This document shows positions 27,526 through 36,964 of a stretch of DNA of 50,358 nt, piece by piece. Every line of letters begins with the position of its first letter. Position 1 is the stretch's first letter. Origin of the DNA: Rothia sp. (in: high G+C Gram-positive bacteria). Its GTDB lineage: Bacteria > Actinomycetota > Actinomycetes > Actinomycetales > Micrococcaceae. The notes below the pieces were generated by a model. The model did not search any database. It was given only the letters and a program-made list of their open reading frames with translations, and was not told the DNA's origin. Location: contig JAUNHE010000010.1 of assembly GCA_030524105.1 (NCBI GenBank), positions 1-50,358 on the forward strand, in the 5' to 3' direction. The position numbers were made by a program, and so were the translations under genes.

Positions 27526-28689
27526 CTAACGCACAACCTTCCAACCGGCCTCTGTTAAATCTGCTATAAGTTGTTCATACTCACTGGGGTCAACAGCAAT
27601 TTCTGCCATGCCTACCGGCTGCCCAGGAGAATGCTCTAAGCGCAAGTCCTCTAGGTTAACTCCCAGCTGCCCAATTTCCTGTAAGAGCCGGGCCAGGGTC
27701 CCCGGACTATCGTCAACAAGAACGGTTAAGGAGGCAAAAGCTGCCGGGGGTCCACCGTGCTTACCCGGGATACGGTCCACCCCGGCCTTGCCCGCACTCA
27801 AAAGCTGGGCAATATCTAACCTAGCCCCCTGGGCGGCCGGGTTCTCAAGGGTAGAAATCAGCCGATTCAGATCGTGACGGACCCCGTAGAGGGCCTCTAC
27901 AACGGGAGAGGCATTGGCAGCTAGAATTTGAATCCATAAGGCCGGGTCAGAGCCAGCAATCCGGACTGTATCCCGTAGCCCCTGCCCGGCCAGGGCTAAA
28001 GCCTCAAGAGGGGTCTGCTGTAGCCTAGCAGCCAGCAGAGAACTTAAAACCTGCGGCAGGTGGGAGATCAGGGCAACAGCCTGATCATGCTCGGCAGCAT
28101 CAAGGTAGCTTATGATTGAGCCAAGCTCCAGCCCCAGCCTCTGGGCTAGTTTAAGGGCCCGCTCGCTAGCCTGTTCATGCTGACAGATAACAAAGGGGCG
28201 GGAGGTGAATAGTTCTGCCCGGGCAGCAACCGGGCCAGACTTTTCCCGGCCAGCCATGGGGTGGGTGCCCAGGTAACGACTGCTATCAGCAGCAGACTGC
28301 TGGACCTGCGCCAAGATTGCAGCCTTAACAGAAGCAATATCAAGAACAATGCTGCTCTTCCAGCGCTCCAGCTGTTCAATGACTAGCTGGGCTGTCACGT
28401 CCGGCGGCGCCGCTACGATCACCAACTCGGGTTCGGCAGGCAGGCAAGCATAAATATCCTGGCCGTAAGCCAGGGCCCGTAAAGAACTACCGGCTCCAAT
28501 ATCCTGGGCTATAGCCTCTACCGTGGGTGAGGCATCAAAGAGGTAGACTTGCACCCCCTGGCGGCTCAGGGCCAGGCCAACGGAAGCACCTAAGAGGCCG
28601 GTACCAATGATCAGAACGCTTCCCTTGATGGAGGAGTTACGGGTTTGCTTTTTTTGCCCCCTGCTGGGCTGGTTAGTGCTAGCCTTCAT
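27526..28689 (-). CDS. tyrA: Prephenate dehydrogenase
   Basis: NAD(P)-dependent oxidative decarboxylation of prephenate to 4-hydroxyphenylpyruvate for tyrosine synthesis. At 387 aa, the N-terminal Rossmann fold shows GTGLLGASVGLA (about 30–41). The catalytic His lies in the GTHPMAGRE motif. The dimeric helical domain is in the middle. A C-terminal ACT-like domain (about 310–387; VLVDDSPGTLARLLQEIGQLGVNLEDLRLEH) suggests feedback control by tyrosine. The N-terminal 25 residues are basic. The ATG lies 6 bp after the rluB stop, so translation is probably coupled. Confidence 0.92.
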   Translation of the reverse strand: MKASTNQPSRGQKKQTRNSSIKGSVLIIGTGLLGASVGLALSRQGVQVYLFDASPTVEAIAQDIGAGSSLRALAYGQDIYACLPAEPELVIVAAPPDVTAQLVIEQLERWKSSIVLDIASVKAAILAQVQQSAADSSRYLGTHPMAGREKSGPVAARAELFTSRPFVICQHEQASERALKLAQRLGLELGSIISYLDAAEHDQAVALISHLPQVLSSLLAARLQQTPLEALALAGQGLRDTVRIAGSDPALWIQILAANASPVVEALYGVRHDLNRLISTLENPAAQGARLDIAQLLSAGKAGVDRIPGKHGGPPAAFASLTVLVDDSPGTLARLLQEIGQLGVNLEDLRLEHSPGQPVGMAEIAVDPSEYEQLIADLTEAGWKVVR

Positions 28690-28695
28690 CTGGGC

Positions 28696-29655
28696 CTACA
28701 TACCGACAGAAGCCAAAAGTTCACCGATTTCAACCTGGGATAGGTTACGCACGCTCCCCTGCCGTTGAGAGCCTATCCGGATGGGACCCATTTCTACACG
28801 CACCAGTTTTTCTAGCGGATAGCCTACAGCCTCAAAAAGACGGCGGACAATGCGGTTTTTACCGGAATGGATGGACACTTCAATGAGGACGTGGCCGGGG
28901 GTGGAGTCTACCAGGCGGAAGGAATCTAGCTGAGCTAGACCGTCTTCTAAGCGGATACCTTTTTTAAGCTGATTACCCAGGCCGTTTTCTACGGGGCCCC
29001 GCACCTGAACCAGATAGGTTTTAGGAACCCGGTAGGAAGGGTGGGTGAGTCTGTTGGTCAGTTCACCGTCGTTGGTGAGCAGCAGCAGGCCTTCGGTTTC
29101 TACGTCCAGGCGGCCAACGTGAAAGACTCGCTGGCTCATGGACGAGCGTAGGTAGTCCTTAATGCAAGGCCTGCCTTCTGGATCTTCCATGGTGGACACA
29201 ACACCGGCGGGTTTGTTAAAGGCCAGGTAGATCATTTTTTCTTTGGTTTGAATAGTGATGCCGTCTACCCGAATAATAACCTTTTCTGGGTCAACTCTTA
29301 GGCCTAGTTCGGTCACAATCTGCTCGTTGACAGTAACCCTGCCCTGGCTAATCATCTCTTCGCAGACTCGGCGGCTAGCCACGCCGGCCTGAGCCATAAC
29401 CTTTTGAAGGCGGATGCCCTCGTGCTCGTAAAAATCAAAGTGATCCACCGGTTCTGCCCGGGGCCGACGCGGCCGGTGGGGGCCAGCATAGTTCTTTTTC
29501 TGCGGGCGGCGCTCACCGATTTCGTGGGCAAAGGGCCGGCTGGATCCTAGGCTGCTGCTTTTCTTGGGAGTACTGCTTTTACGCTGAGGCGCTTTTTTTG
29601 CCTGGTTTTTTCTGGCAGTTTTTGCGGTGTGGCCTTTTTTAGCTTGCGTTGCCAT
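28696..29655 (-). CDS. rluB: 23S rRNA pseudouridine synthase (RluB family)
   Basis: Isomerises uridine in 23S rRNA helix 89 (by family). A basic, low-complexity N-terminal extension (about 75 residues rich in Lys, Ser and Arg) precedes the S4 RNA-binding domain (GIRLQKVMAQAGVASRRVCEEMI). The RsuA-type catalytic domain has the catalytic Asp in HVGRLDVETEGLLLLTNDGEL. The open frame reaches 29733, but ATG at 29655 (MATQAKKG) is preferred, giving 319 aa. It follows scpB in the conserved scpA–scpB–rluB order, with about 220 bp between. Confidence 0.92.
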   Translation of the reverse strand: MATQAKKGHTAKTARKNQAKKAPQRKSSTPKKSSSLGSSRPFAHEIGERRPQKKNYAGPHRPRRPRAEPVDHFDFYEHEGIRLQKVMAQAGVASRRVCEEMISQGRVTVNEQIVTELGLRVDPEKVIIRVDGITIQTKEKMIYLAFNKPAGVVSTMEDPEGRPCIKDYLRSSMSQRVFHVGRLDVETEGLLLLTNDGELTNRLTHPSYRVPKTYLVQVRGPVENGLGNQLKKGIRLEDGLAQLDSFRLVDSTPGHVLIEVSIHSGKNRIVRRLFEAVGYPLEKLVRVEMGPIRIGSQRQGSVRNLSQVEIGELLASVGM

Positions 29656-29878
29656 AGCTGGGTTTGCTCTCTTACTGCTGAGGGTAGGTATGTTAGCGGT
29701 ACTGCCGGCAGAAACCTCCTGGCGTAAGACCAAGTGGGGTAGGGTTTTTCCACCCCGGTAGTGTCGGTATCCTCACGGCAGCGACTTATATTGTTTTTAT
29801 TCTAAACAGTTTTCTGCACCTACCCTAGTCTCTAAGGGACTTGGCTGTGGTTAGGTGCCCCACGTTTGTGGCTGCTCT

Positions 29879-30637
29879 TTAAAGGCTGTCTTCTAAAAGA
29901 GTAAGGTCCTCTGCCTCTGGGAGGAAGGGGGCTAAGGCCGGTAGTTCTTCTAAGCTGTTGAGACCCAACTTTTCTAAAAAAGTATCCGTTGTCAGATAAA
30001 GGCGGCTGCTTGCACTTGCCTTTGTGCCCCGATCTGCTGGGCAAATCAGGCCGTGTTGTTGCAGTGTCCTAAAGGCCGCATCCACGTTTGTTCCCCGTAC
30101 GCTGGCGACGTAGCTGCGGCTGGTTGGCTGCTGATAGGCAATAATAGCTAGGGTTTCCATGACAGCCCGGGAAAGCTTGCTGCTGTTAGCTCCTCCGATA
30201 AGATTTTTAATCCAGGGAGCAAAGTCCTTTCGGGCGTAGAGCCGCCAGCCACCGCCAACCTGGCGCAGCTCAAATCCGCGAGGTTCTGCAACAGGCTGGC
30301 CTTGCCGATAACCGCGGTACTCCTGCTGGAGCTGGTCCAGGCAGGTTTCTACCGTTTTTTCGGGTACGATGAGGGCGCCCGCTATCTCGCTGACAGTAAC
30401 GGGTTTATCAGCCACGGCAAGGATAGCCTCAATGGCAGAAGGGATTCCACCGGGCTGCAGGTCAACTCGGTTGATTTGCTCTTCTTGAACCTGGCTATCG
30501 GGCTGATGGGATTCGCCCTGCTCTGCCCCTGCTTCAGGCACAGCTGACTTCTCTTGATCTGCCCCTTCAGGGCTCCAGGACCCGGAGTTAAGAATCGCTA
30601 GGTCTGCATCAGAGTAGTCGGGGTGCTGATTAGTCAT
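29879..30637 (-). CDS. scpB: Segregation and condensation protein B
   Basis: Regulatory subunit of the SMC–ScpAB chromosome-condensing complex. Two winged-helix domains are recognisable from about residue 60 (IPSAIEAILAVADKPVTVSEIAGALI) to about 230, including LSRAVMETLAIIAYQQPTSRSYVASVRGTNVDAAFRTLQQHGLI. An acidic N-terminal tail precedes them. ATG at 30637 has GGAAGGAG six bases before it and overlaps the scpA 3' end by 8 bp, indicating translational coupling. 252 aa. Confidence 0.93.
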   Translation of the reverse strand: MTNQHPDYSDADLAILNSGSWSPEGADQEKSAVPEAGAEQGESHQPDSQVQEEQINRVDLQPGGIPSAIEAILAVADKPVTVSEIAGALIVPEKTVETCLDQLQQEYRGYRQGQPVAEPRGFELRQVGGGWRLYARKDFAPWIKNLIGGANSSKLSRAVMETLAIIAYQQPTSRSYVASVRGTNVDAAFRTLQQHGLICPADRGTKASASSRLYLTTDTFLEKLGLNSLEELPALAPFLPEAEDLTLLEDSL

Positions 30638-31505
30638 GGGCTGCTCCTTCCGGTAGGTCAGTTGCGAGCGCACCGGCTTGTCCCCGGTAGGTCAGTTCAA
30701 CCTCTACCTCCGCTAGGCTAGCTTCTTGTTTTAAGCTGATCAAGCCATTGCGATAGAGCTCCAGGATGGCAAAGAAACGGAAAATCGCTATTTCTAAGGC
30801 TGAGCTGCTAGCTAGCAGGGCGGTTAGACTGGTTTTTTTCTGGTGTTTAAGCCTTTCTAGAATGACTTCTTCCTGGGCTGCGACACTGGTTATGGGTGGG
30901 CTTAGGTGTTCTAGTTGTTTTTGGTCCTGGCTGTCTGGCTCCTGGCCGGATCCTGATTTGGCCCCATCGGGAGCTGTTAGGAGTGCTTGTGCTGCTAGTC
31001 TGGCAAATTCTTCAGGGCCTAGGTCAAAAACTAGGTCTGGTAGCACCTGTGCAAAGACCGGGTCCAGGCCAACTGAACGGGGGATTTCTTGGTTTTCTAG
31101 GGCGTATTTTTCTTCAAAGATTTCGGCGACGTCTCGGTAGGCCCGGTATTGAAGTAGTCTGGCAAAGAGTAGGTCACGTGTCTCGAGCAGGGCGGTGTTT
31201 TCTGCTATCCGGTCCTGGTGGCGCGGTAGCAGGCGGGCTAGCTTAAGTTCTAGCAGGCTGGCTGCTGTCACTAGAAATTCGCTGGCCTCATCGAGGGCCC
31301 GGTCTGTGTCCTTGTCTAGGTTTGGCAGGTAGTGTAGGAACTCATCGGTTACCTCTGCTAAAGCAATATCGGTAATGTCAAGTTTTTTCCGGGCAATAAG
31401 GTGTAGGAGCAGGTCGAAGGGGCCAGAAAAATTTTCTAGTTTAAGGGTGAAGCCCCCCGCTTCTTTGTTGGGGCGGTGGGCTTGCTCTGATTTGGTAGTT
31501 TTCAC
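30630..31505 (-). CDS. scpA: Segregation and condensation protein A (kleisin)
   Basis: Kleisin subunit that bridges SMC heads. The N-terminal signature is FTLKLENFSGPFDLLLHLIARKKLDITDIALAEVTDEFL. The C-terminal winged helix around residues 215–275 ends in LELYRNGLISLKQEASLAEVEV. The middle linker carries acidic and Gln-rich sequence. 291 aa from GTG at 31505; the ribosome site is weak, so the exact start is uncertain by a few codons. Sits between parA and scpB on the same strand. Confidence 0.93.
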   Translation of the reverse strand: MKTTKSEQAHRPNKEAGGFTLKLENFSGPFDLLLHLIARKKLDITDIALAEVTDEFLHYLPNLDKDTDRALDEASEFLVTAASLLELKLARLLPRHQDRIAENTALLETRDLLFARLLQYRAYRDVAEIFEEKYALENQEIPRSVGLDPVFAQVLPDLVFDLGPEEFARLAAQALLTAPDGAKSGSGQEPDSQDQKQLEHLSPPITSVAAQEEVILERLKHQKKTSLTALLASSSALEIAIFRFFAILELYRNGLISLKQEASLAEVEVELTYRGQAGALATDLPEGAAHD

Positions 31506-31540
31506 TGCTGTCAGTGTAGGGTCTTTCCTGGTTCTAGGTA

Positions 31541-32413
31541 TTAGGGTGAGCCGCCTCGGCTGATCAGTTCCCTGGCCAGCTGCCGGTAAGCCTGGGCGCC
31601 CTGGTGTTCTGAGGCGTAGGAGAGGATGGGTTCGGCCGAAACCGTGGCGTCGGGAAATTTGACGGTGCGTTTGATTACCGTATCAAAAACTTTATCTCCG
31701 AAGGCGTCAATGATGCGGGCCAGTACCTCTTTAGAATGGAGGGTTCTTGCGTCAAACATGGTGGCTAGTACTCCGTCGATCTGGAGTTTGGGATTGAGCC
31801 GGTCTTGGACCTTCTCAATTGAATCGACCAGCAAGGCAACGGCTCGTAGGGCAAAGAATTCGCAGATCAGGGGAATAATAACGCCGTGGGAGGCGGTTAA
31901 GGCGTTGACCGTTAGCAGCCCCAAGGAGGGTTGGCAGTCGATGAGGATAAGATCGTAGTCATTTTCTACCTGGCGTAGGGTGGAGGCCAGCACCTGTTCT
32001 CGGGCTACTTCGTTAACAAGCTGTACTTCTGCGGCGGAGAGGTCAATATTGGCCGGTAGTAAATCAATATTGGCTACGGAGGTGTGCTGGATAACGTCCT
32101 GTAGGTCAACGTTGCGATCCATCATGACGTTGTAGACCGTCAGGTCAAGCTCGTGGGGATTGGCTCCAAATCCGGCTGAGAGTGCGCCTTGCGGATCGAA
32201 GTCGACTAAGAGAACTTTGCGGCCGCATTCGGCTAAAGCGGCACCTAGGTTAATGGTAGAGGTAGTTTTTCCTACTCCACCTTTCTGGTTAACCATAGAT
32301 ATGATCCGGGCCGGCCCGTGGCTCTGCAAGGGTTTGGGGTCAGGATAAACCTTAAGGGGGCGACCAGTAGGGCCGAGCTGGGGATCGCCGTGCGAATCAG
32401 TCACTAACCTCAC
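31541..32413 (-). CDS. parA: ParA/Soj-family chromosome-partitioning ATPase
   Basis: Deviant Walker ATPase with NQKGGVGKTTSTINLGAALA, VLLVDFDPQG and LILIDCQPSLGLLTVNAL. The 290-aa protein has about 35 residues before the P-loop. There is no adjacent ParB gene; this is the ParA-like gene that sits next to scpAB in actinobacteria (like M. tuberculosis Rv1708), distinct from the oriC parAB pair. Start could be GTG at 32413 or GTG at 32404; neither has ideally spaced signals. The gap upstream (32414–32569) separates it from the propionate genes. Confidence 0.9.
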   Translation of the reverse strand: MRLVTDSHGDPQLGPTGRPLKVYPDPKPLQSHGPARIISMVNQKGGVGKTTSTINLGAALAECGRKVLLVDFDPQGALSAGFGANPHELDLTVYNVMMDRNVDLQDVIQHTSVANIDLLPANIDLSAAEVQLVNEVAREQVLASTLRQVENDYDLILIDCQPSLGLLTVNALTASHGVIIPLICEFFALRAVALLVDSIEKVQDRLNPKLQIDGVLATMFDARTLHSKEVLARIIDAFGDKVFDTVIKRTVKFPDATVSAEPILSYASEHQGAQAYRQLARELISRGGSP

Positions 32414-32569
32414 CTTTTCAAAACTGAAAACTTTACTCTGACTACTAGGTTACAGGCCTTAAGGCCATATGGGGTACAGGTTCGCGCTCAGCGCGGCCGC
32501 TGAAAGAAAGTTGATCAGAGGAATCGGCAGTCTACAGGTTAGCAGGTCGATCCCGAGCGGGTCTGGAGC

Positions 32570-34498
32570 TTAGCTTGAGGGCCTTAGGAGGGCAGAGATG
32601 CTCTCTAGTACCGATTCGTCTTCAATGGTTGAGGGAACCTTGTAGTTTTCGCCGTCAGCTATTTGCCGCATGGTTTTTCGTAGAATTTTGCCCGACCGTG
32701 TCTTCGGTAGGGCTTCAACAACCGTAACTTCCTTAAAATCTGCTACGGCCCCGATCTGCTGGCGCACCTGGCTGATTAGTTGGCTGGCAAGCTGATCATG
32801 ATCAATGTCTGCCCCGGCTTTAAGGACCACATATCCTGCTGGTTTCTGCCCTTTAAGCCGGTCGGCAATACCTATAACAGCGCACTCAGCAACAGCAGGG
32901 TGTGAGGCTAGCACCTGTTCCATGGCTCCGGTGGAAAGCCGGTGCCCGGAGACGTTAATAACGTCATCGGTTCTTCCCATCACGTAGACGTAGCCGTCTT
33001 GGTCAATGTAGCCGGAGTCTCCGCTTGTGTAGTAGCCTTCAAAGGCTGAAAGGTAGGAGCTGATAAAACGTTCATCGTTGGCCCATAAGGTTGGTAAGCA
33101 TCCCGGCGGTAGCGGTAGTTTGAGGCAGAGGTTTCCCTCAATGCCTGCAGCTACTGGGGACCCGAAGGGGTCCAGTACCTCAAGGTTGTAGCCGGGCACC
33201 GGCAATGACGGGGAGCCGGGTTTGATATCTAGCGGTTCTAGCCCCCGTAGGTTAGCGCAGATTGCCCAGCCGGTCTCGGTCTGCCACCAGTGGTCAACTA
33301 CCGGAACCTGCAGCTTCTGGCTAGCCCAGTGGTAGGTTTCTGGGTCTAGGCGTTCACCGGCAACAAAGAGTGTTTGCAGGCTTGAGGTATCGTACTGCTC
33401 TAAGAGTTCTGCTTCAGGGTCAGCCTTACGGATGGCTCGCAGGGCGGTGGGGGCTGTAAAGAGAACCTTTGCTTTACAGTCCTGGATGACTCGCCAAAAG
33501 GCGCCAGCGTCGGGGGTGCCCACCGGCTTGCCCTCATACATGACCGTGGTGGCGCCGGCCAGAAGGGGGCCGTAAACAATGTAGGAATGGCCCACGACCC
33601 AGCCAACGTCGGAGGCCGTCCACATGACCTGGCCCGGCCCGATGTCATAGATGTAGCGCATGGACCAGTTTAAGGCCACCGCGTGTCCGCCGTTATCACG
33701 AACTACTCCCTTAGGTGTGCCGGTTGTTCCGGAGGTGTACAAGATGTAGAGGGGGTCGGTGGCGGCGACTTCAACCGGTTCAGCTGGGCTGCTGCCCTGC
33801 TGGGCCTGCTGCCAGCTCTGCCACAGGACCGGGCTGCCCTTCTCTTTGGCTCTGGCTGAAGCCTGCTCTACGGAGTCTTTGAATCCAGGCCGCTCGTGGA
33901 CAAAAACCGCTGCGGGTTTAGACTGGGCCAGCTCAATGGCTTCTTCGACAGCAGGAATGTATTCAATGTTTCGGCGCGGTTCCATGCCGCCGCTTGCTGT
34001 TAAGATGAGCTTAGGCTGGCAGTCATCAATGCGGCTAGCCAATTCTGTGGGGGCAAAGCCACCAAAGACTACCGAATGCACTGCGCCCAGACGGGCGCAG
34101 GCCAGCATGGCTACATGGGACTGAGGAATCATGGGCATATAGATAAGAACCCGATCTCCCTTGACCACTCCAGCTTGAGCCAGTGCGCCGGCAAAAGCGG
34201 CTACTTGTTCTTGCAGTTGTCCGTAGGTGATCTCCTCGCGTAGCTTTTGCATGGCTGAATCAAAAATAATGGCTGGCTGGTCTGCCCGGCCCTGTTCTAC
34301 GTGCCGGTCGACGGCGTTGTAGCAGGTGTTAAGGGTGGCGTCAGGAAACCAGCGGTAGAGGGGCGGGTTCTGATCATCCAGGGCGCGGCTGGGTTTGCGG
34401 TACCAGCTGATCTGTTCTGCGGCAGTCAGCCAAAATTTCTCTGGGTCTGTGATGCTTTCTTTAAAAGCTTGAGCGTAAAGTCCTTGCTGGCCGGTCAT
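32570..34498 (-). CDS. prpE: Propionyl-CoA/acetyl-CoA synthetase (AMP-forming)
   Basis: Activates propionate (or acetate) with ATP and CoA. 642 aa. The acyl-adenylate motif YTSGTTGTPKGVVRDNGGH, the WWQTETGW segment, the YTSGDSGYIDQDGYVYVMGRTDDVINVSGHRLS hinge region and the C-terminal catalytic Lys in LPKTRSGKILRK (about residue 605) are all present. The VVFGGFAPTELASRIDD stretch and the divergent position beside gntR–prpDBC point to propionyl-CoA synthetase (PrpE) rather than generic Acs. Start is ATG at 34498 with GAGGAG six bases ahead. It shares a control region with gntR that contains two identical palindromes. Confidence 0.88.
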   Translation of the reverse strand: MTGQQGLYAQAFKESITDPEKFWLTAAEQISWYRKPSRALDDQNPPLYRWFPDATLNTCYNAVDRHVEQGRADQPAIIFDSAMQKLREEITYGQLQEQVAAFAGALAQAGVVKGDRVLIYMPMIPQSHVAMLACARLGAVHSVVFGGFAPTELASRIDDCQPKLILTASGGMEPRRNIEYIPAVEEAIELAQSKPAAVFVHERPGFKDSVEQASARAKEKGSPVLWQSWQQAQQGSSPAEPVEVAATDPLYILYTSGTTGTPKGVVRDNGGHAVALNWSMRYIYDIGPGQVMWTASDVGWVVGHSYIVYGPLLAGATTVMYEGKPVGTPDAGAFWRVIQDCKAKVLFTAPTALRAIRKADPEAELLEQYDTSSLQTLFVAGERLDPETYHWASQKLQVPVVDHWWQTETGWAICANLRGLEPLDIKPGSPSLPVPGYNLEVLDPFGSPVAAGIEGNLCLKLPLPPGCLPTLWANDERFISSYLSAFEGYYTSGDSGYIDQDGYVYVMGRTDDVINVSGHRLSTGAMEQVLASHPAVAECAVIGIADRLKGQKPAGYVVLKAGADIDHDQLASQLISQVRQQIGAVADFKEVTVVEALPKTRSGKILRKTMRQIADGENYKVPSTIEDESVLESISALLRPSS

Positions 34499-34573
34499 AA
34501 CTATCTCCTCGTTGAGACAAACTTAGATAGGTTGCAAGCTAATCTAGTGTTCTTATTCACACAATGCAAGAGC

Positions 34574-34655
34574 TTGTATACAAATTTTTTATTTTTTGAG
34601 AAAAATTTCATTTTGTCCTGCAAAAATACAATTTTTTTCTCAGGATTGTATACAA
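34574..34655. promoter_or_regulatory. Paired GntR-type operators between prpE and gntR
   Basis: The same 10-bp palindrome TTGTATACAA occurs at 34574–34583 and 34646–34655, centres 72 bp apart (about seven helical turns, so on the same face). The DNA between is extremely AT-rich with A and T tracts, suited to bending. A partial copy (AATACAA) lies at about 34625–34631. The likely binder is the GntR regulator at 34727, controlling both the leftward prpE and the rightward gntR–prpDBC. Confidence 0.78.
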
Positions 34656-34726
34656 ACTCCTGCCTCTTCCATTACAGTGGTAGCAGAAGGTCTCAGCTAA
34701 TCCGGCCAGTCTTTTAGAGGAGAACC

Positions 34727-35392
34727 ATGCGTGCAAGCGACAAAGCCTACCAGGCGCTCAGAGCAGACATTATGAGTGGGGAACTTAGCCCTGGCCAAAC
34801 TATTGCAGAAGTTGAGCAGGCAGAACGCATTGGGGTATCGCGCACCCCGGTACGTGAAGCCGTCAGCAGGCTCCTAGCCGAGGGCTTAGCCGAACCCAAC
34901 CCCGGCCGAGGCGTTATTGTCTCCCCCATCTCTGCAGACAATGTACAAGCCCTCTTTGAGCTGCGGACCAGCCTAGACTGCACTGCAGCAGCCCTGGCTG
35001 CCCAGAAAGGAGATCCTAGAATATTCACCGATCTAGCCCAACAGTTTCTTAAAGTTCTGAGCAGGCTAGAAGCGGGTAGTAGGGAACTAACCGGCTACTA
35101 CAGGCTCGTGGAGCAGCTGGATAAGTGCATTGACGAGGCAACTGCCAACCGCTACCTGGTGCAGGCCCAAAATTCTATCCGCAGCCAACTAATCCGCCTC
35201 CGTAAAATGTCCAAGGCCAATCCCCGCCGGCTAGCACAAGCCGCGCAGGAGCATGCGCAAATAGCCCAGTCTATAGCCTCCGGTAATCCTGAGCTAGCCC
35301 AGGCGGCCACTAAGATTCACCTCCACAATGCCCTCATGGCCATTAAAGAAGCCTCCGAGGCCGACCAGCAGAGAGCTGCACGGGCAGCATAG
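34727..35392 (+). CDS. GntR-family (FadR/FCD-type) regulator of propionate catabolism
   Basis: 221-aa transcription factor. The N-terminal winged helix (residues about 3–70) has the GntR signature [42 protein letters not shown]. The C-terminal all-helical FCD ligand-binding domain spans about 75–210. AGAGGAG lies just before ATG at 34727. It is the first gene of the prp operon and sits beside two TTGTATACAA palindromes, the size and symmetry expected for FadR-type sites. The inducer is probably a 2-methylcitrate-cycle intermediate or propionyl-CoA (inference). Confidence 0.88.
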   Translation: MRASDKAYQALRADIMSGELSPGQTIAEVEQAERIGVSRTPVREAVSRLLAEGLAEPNPGRGVIVSPISADNVQALFELRTSLDCTAAALAAQKGDPRIFTDLAQQFLKVLSRLEAGSRELTGYYRLVEQLDKCIDEATANRYLVQAQNSIRSQLIRLRKMSKANPRRLAQAAQEHAQIAQSIASGNPELAQAATKIHLHNALMAIKEASEADQQRAARAA

Positions 35393-35445
35393 GCGCTAGC
35401 CTGCAGCCTCCAGCAAGAAATCTAGTAGAAGTAAAGGAAGAAAAA

Positions 35446-36963
35446 GTGACAGTTGAGCACCAGGTTCGTGTCTATAGCAGCCAAGAAAATCTGGCCCGTA
35501 CCGACCAGCTAGCCTACAAAATAGCCCAGGTAGCCAGTGATGACGTAGCCGTCACCCCAGAAGTTGAGCAGATGGTCATCAACCGCATCATCGACAATGC
35601 TGCGGTTGCCATTGCCTCACTCAACAGAGATCCCATTATCTCCGCCCGTTCGCAGGCACTTGCCCACGCCCCCAGCTCCTCCGGCCAGGGGTCCACCCTC
35701 TTTGGGCTTAACAATCAGCACAAGGTAGCGCCAGAATGGGCCGCCTGGGCCAACGGAGTAGCGGTTCGTGAACTGGACTATCACGACACTTTTCTTGCCG
35801 CAGAGTACTCCCATCCGGGAGACAATATTCCCCCCATCCTGGCAGTAGCCCAACATGTACAGGCTCAGGGCAAGGACCTGATTCGCGCCATAGCAACCGG
35901 CTACGAGATCCAGGTAGACCTGGCCAAGGCCATTTGCTTGCACAAACACAAAATTGACCACGTTGCCCATCTAGGGCCTTCGGCCGCAGCGGGCATTGGA
36001 ACCCTCCTCGGCCTGGATACCGAAACGATCTTCCAGGCAGTCGGCCAAGCCCTCCACACCACAACCGCCACCCGCCAGTCTCGTAAAGGCGAAATATCAA
36101 CCTGGAAGGCCCATGCACCGGCTTTTGCCGGCAAGATGGCAGTAGAAGCGGTAGACCGAGCTATGCGCGGGCAAACTTCCCCAGTTCCTATCTACGAAGG
36201 TGAAGACGGCGTCATCGCCTGGCTGCTGGATGGCCCAGAAGCTAACTACCGGGTAAGCCTGCCAGCACCCGGGGAAGCAAAAACCGCCATCCTAGATACC
36301 TACACCAAGGAGCACTCAGCCGAGTATCAGGCCCAAGCCTGGATAGACCTAGCCCGCAAGCTACATCAGGAACACCCAGAATTTGCAGACCCCAACCGGG
36401 TCGAAAAAATTGTGCTCCACACCTCTCACCACACCCACTATGTTATTGGTTCCGGTGCCAACGATCCCCAAAAATATGACCCCACGGCAACCCGAGAGAC
36501 TTTGGACCACTCCATCCCCTATATCTTTACCGTCATGCTCCAAGACGGCCACTGGGACCACGTCAGCTCCTACAAGCCCCAACGCGCCCAACGCCCCGAC
36601 ACCGTAGCTCTTTGGCACAAAGTCAGTACCCAAGAAGACCCTGAGTGGACTAGGCGCTACCATTGTTTAGACCCCAAAGAAAAAGCCTTTGGTGGCAGGG
36701 CAGAAATTACCCTGACCGACGGAAGTGTTTACAGCCAAGAAATTGCTGTAGCTGACGCCCACCCCCTGGGAGCACGTCCCTTTGGCCGGGCAGAATACAT
36801 TGGCAAGCTGGAAAAGCTGGCAGAAGGCATCGTTTCCCCAGCAGAGCTGAACCGTTTCGTCCAGGCGGCAGAAAACCTTGCCCACCTGCAAGCCTCAGAG
36901 CTAGACCAGCTTAATATCATCGCCTCTATTGCCCTCAAAGAATCAAAGAAGGGTATCTTCTAA
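35446..36963 (+). CDS. prpD: 2-methylcitrate dehydratase
   Basis: MmgE/PrpD-family enzyme of 505 aa that dehydrates 2-methylcitrate to 2-methyl-cis-aconitate. Typical stretches are [87 protein letters not shown] and [21 protein letters not shown] start at 35446 with AAGGAAG ahead. Second gene of the propionate operon; prpB starts 1 bp after its stop. Confidence 0.93.
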   Translation: MTVEHQVRVYSSQENLARTDQLAYKIAQVASDDVAVTPEVEQMVINRIIDNAAVAIASLNRDPIISARSQALAHAPSSSGQGSTLFGLNNQHKVAPEWAAWANGVAVRELDYHDTFLAAEYSHPGDNIPPILAVAQHVQAQGKDLIRAIATGYEIQVDLAKAICLHKHKIDHVAHLGPSAAAGIGTLLGLDTETIFQAVGQALHTTTATRQSRKGEISTWKAHAPAFAGKMAVEAVDRAMRGQTSPVPIYEGEDGVIAWLLDGPEANYRVSLPAPGEAKTAILDTYTKEHSAEYQAQAWIDLARKLHQEHPEFADPNRVEKIVLHTSHHTHYVIGSGANDPQKYDPTATRETLDHSIPYIFTVMLQDGHWDHVSSYKPQRAQRPDTVALWHKVSTQEDPEWTRRYHCLDPKEKAFGGRAEITLTDGSVYSQEIAVADAHPLGARPFGRAEYIGKLEKLAEGIVSPAELNRFVQAAENLAHLQASELDQLNIIASIALKESKKGIF

Positions 36964-36964
36964 A

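Noticed and set aside
32455-32466. GGCCTTAAGGCC palindrome between prpE and parA
   Set aside because: No T tract, no second copy and no recognisable operator family; too short to call a feature.
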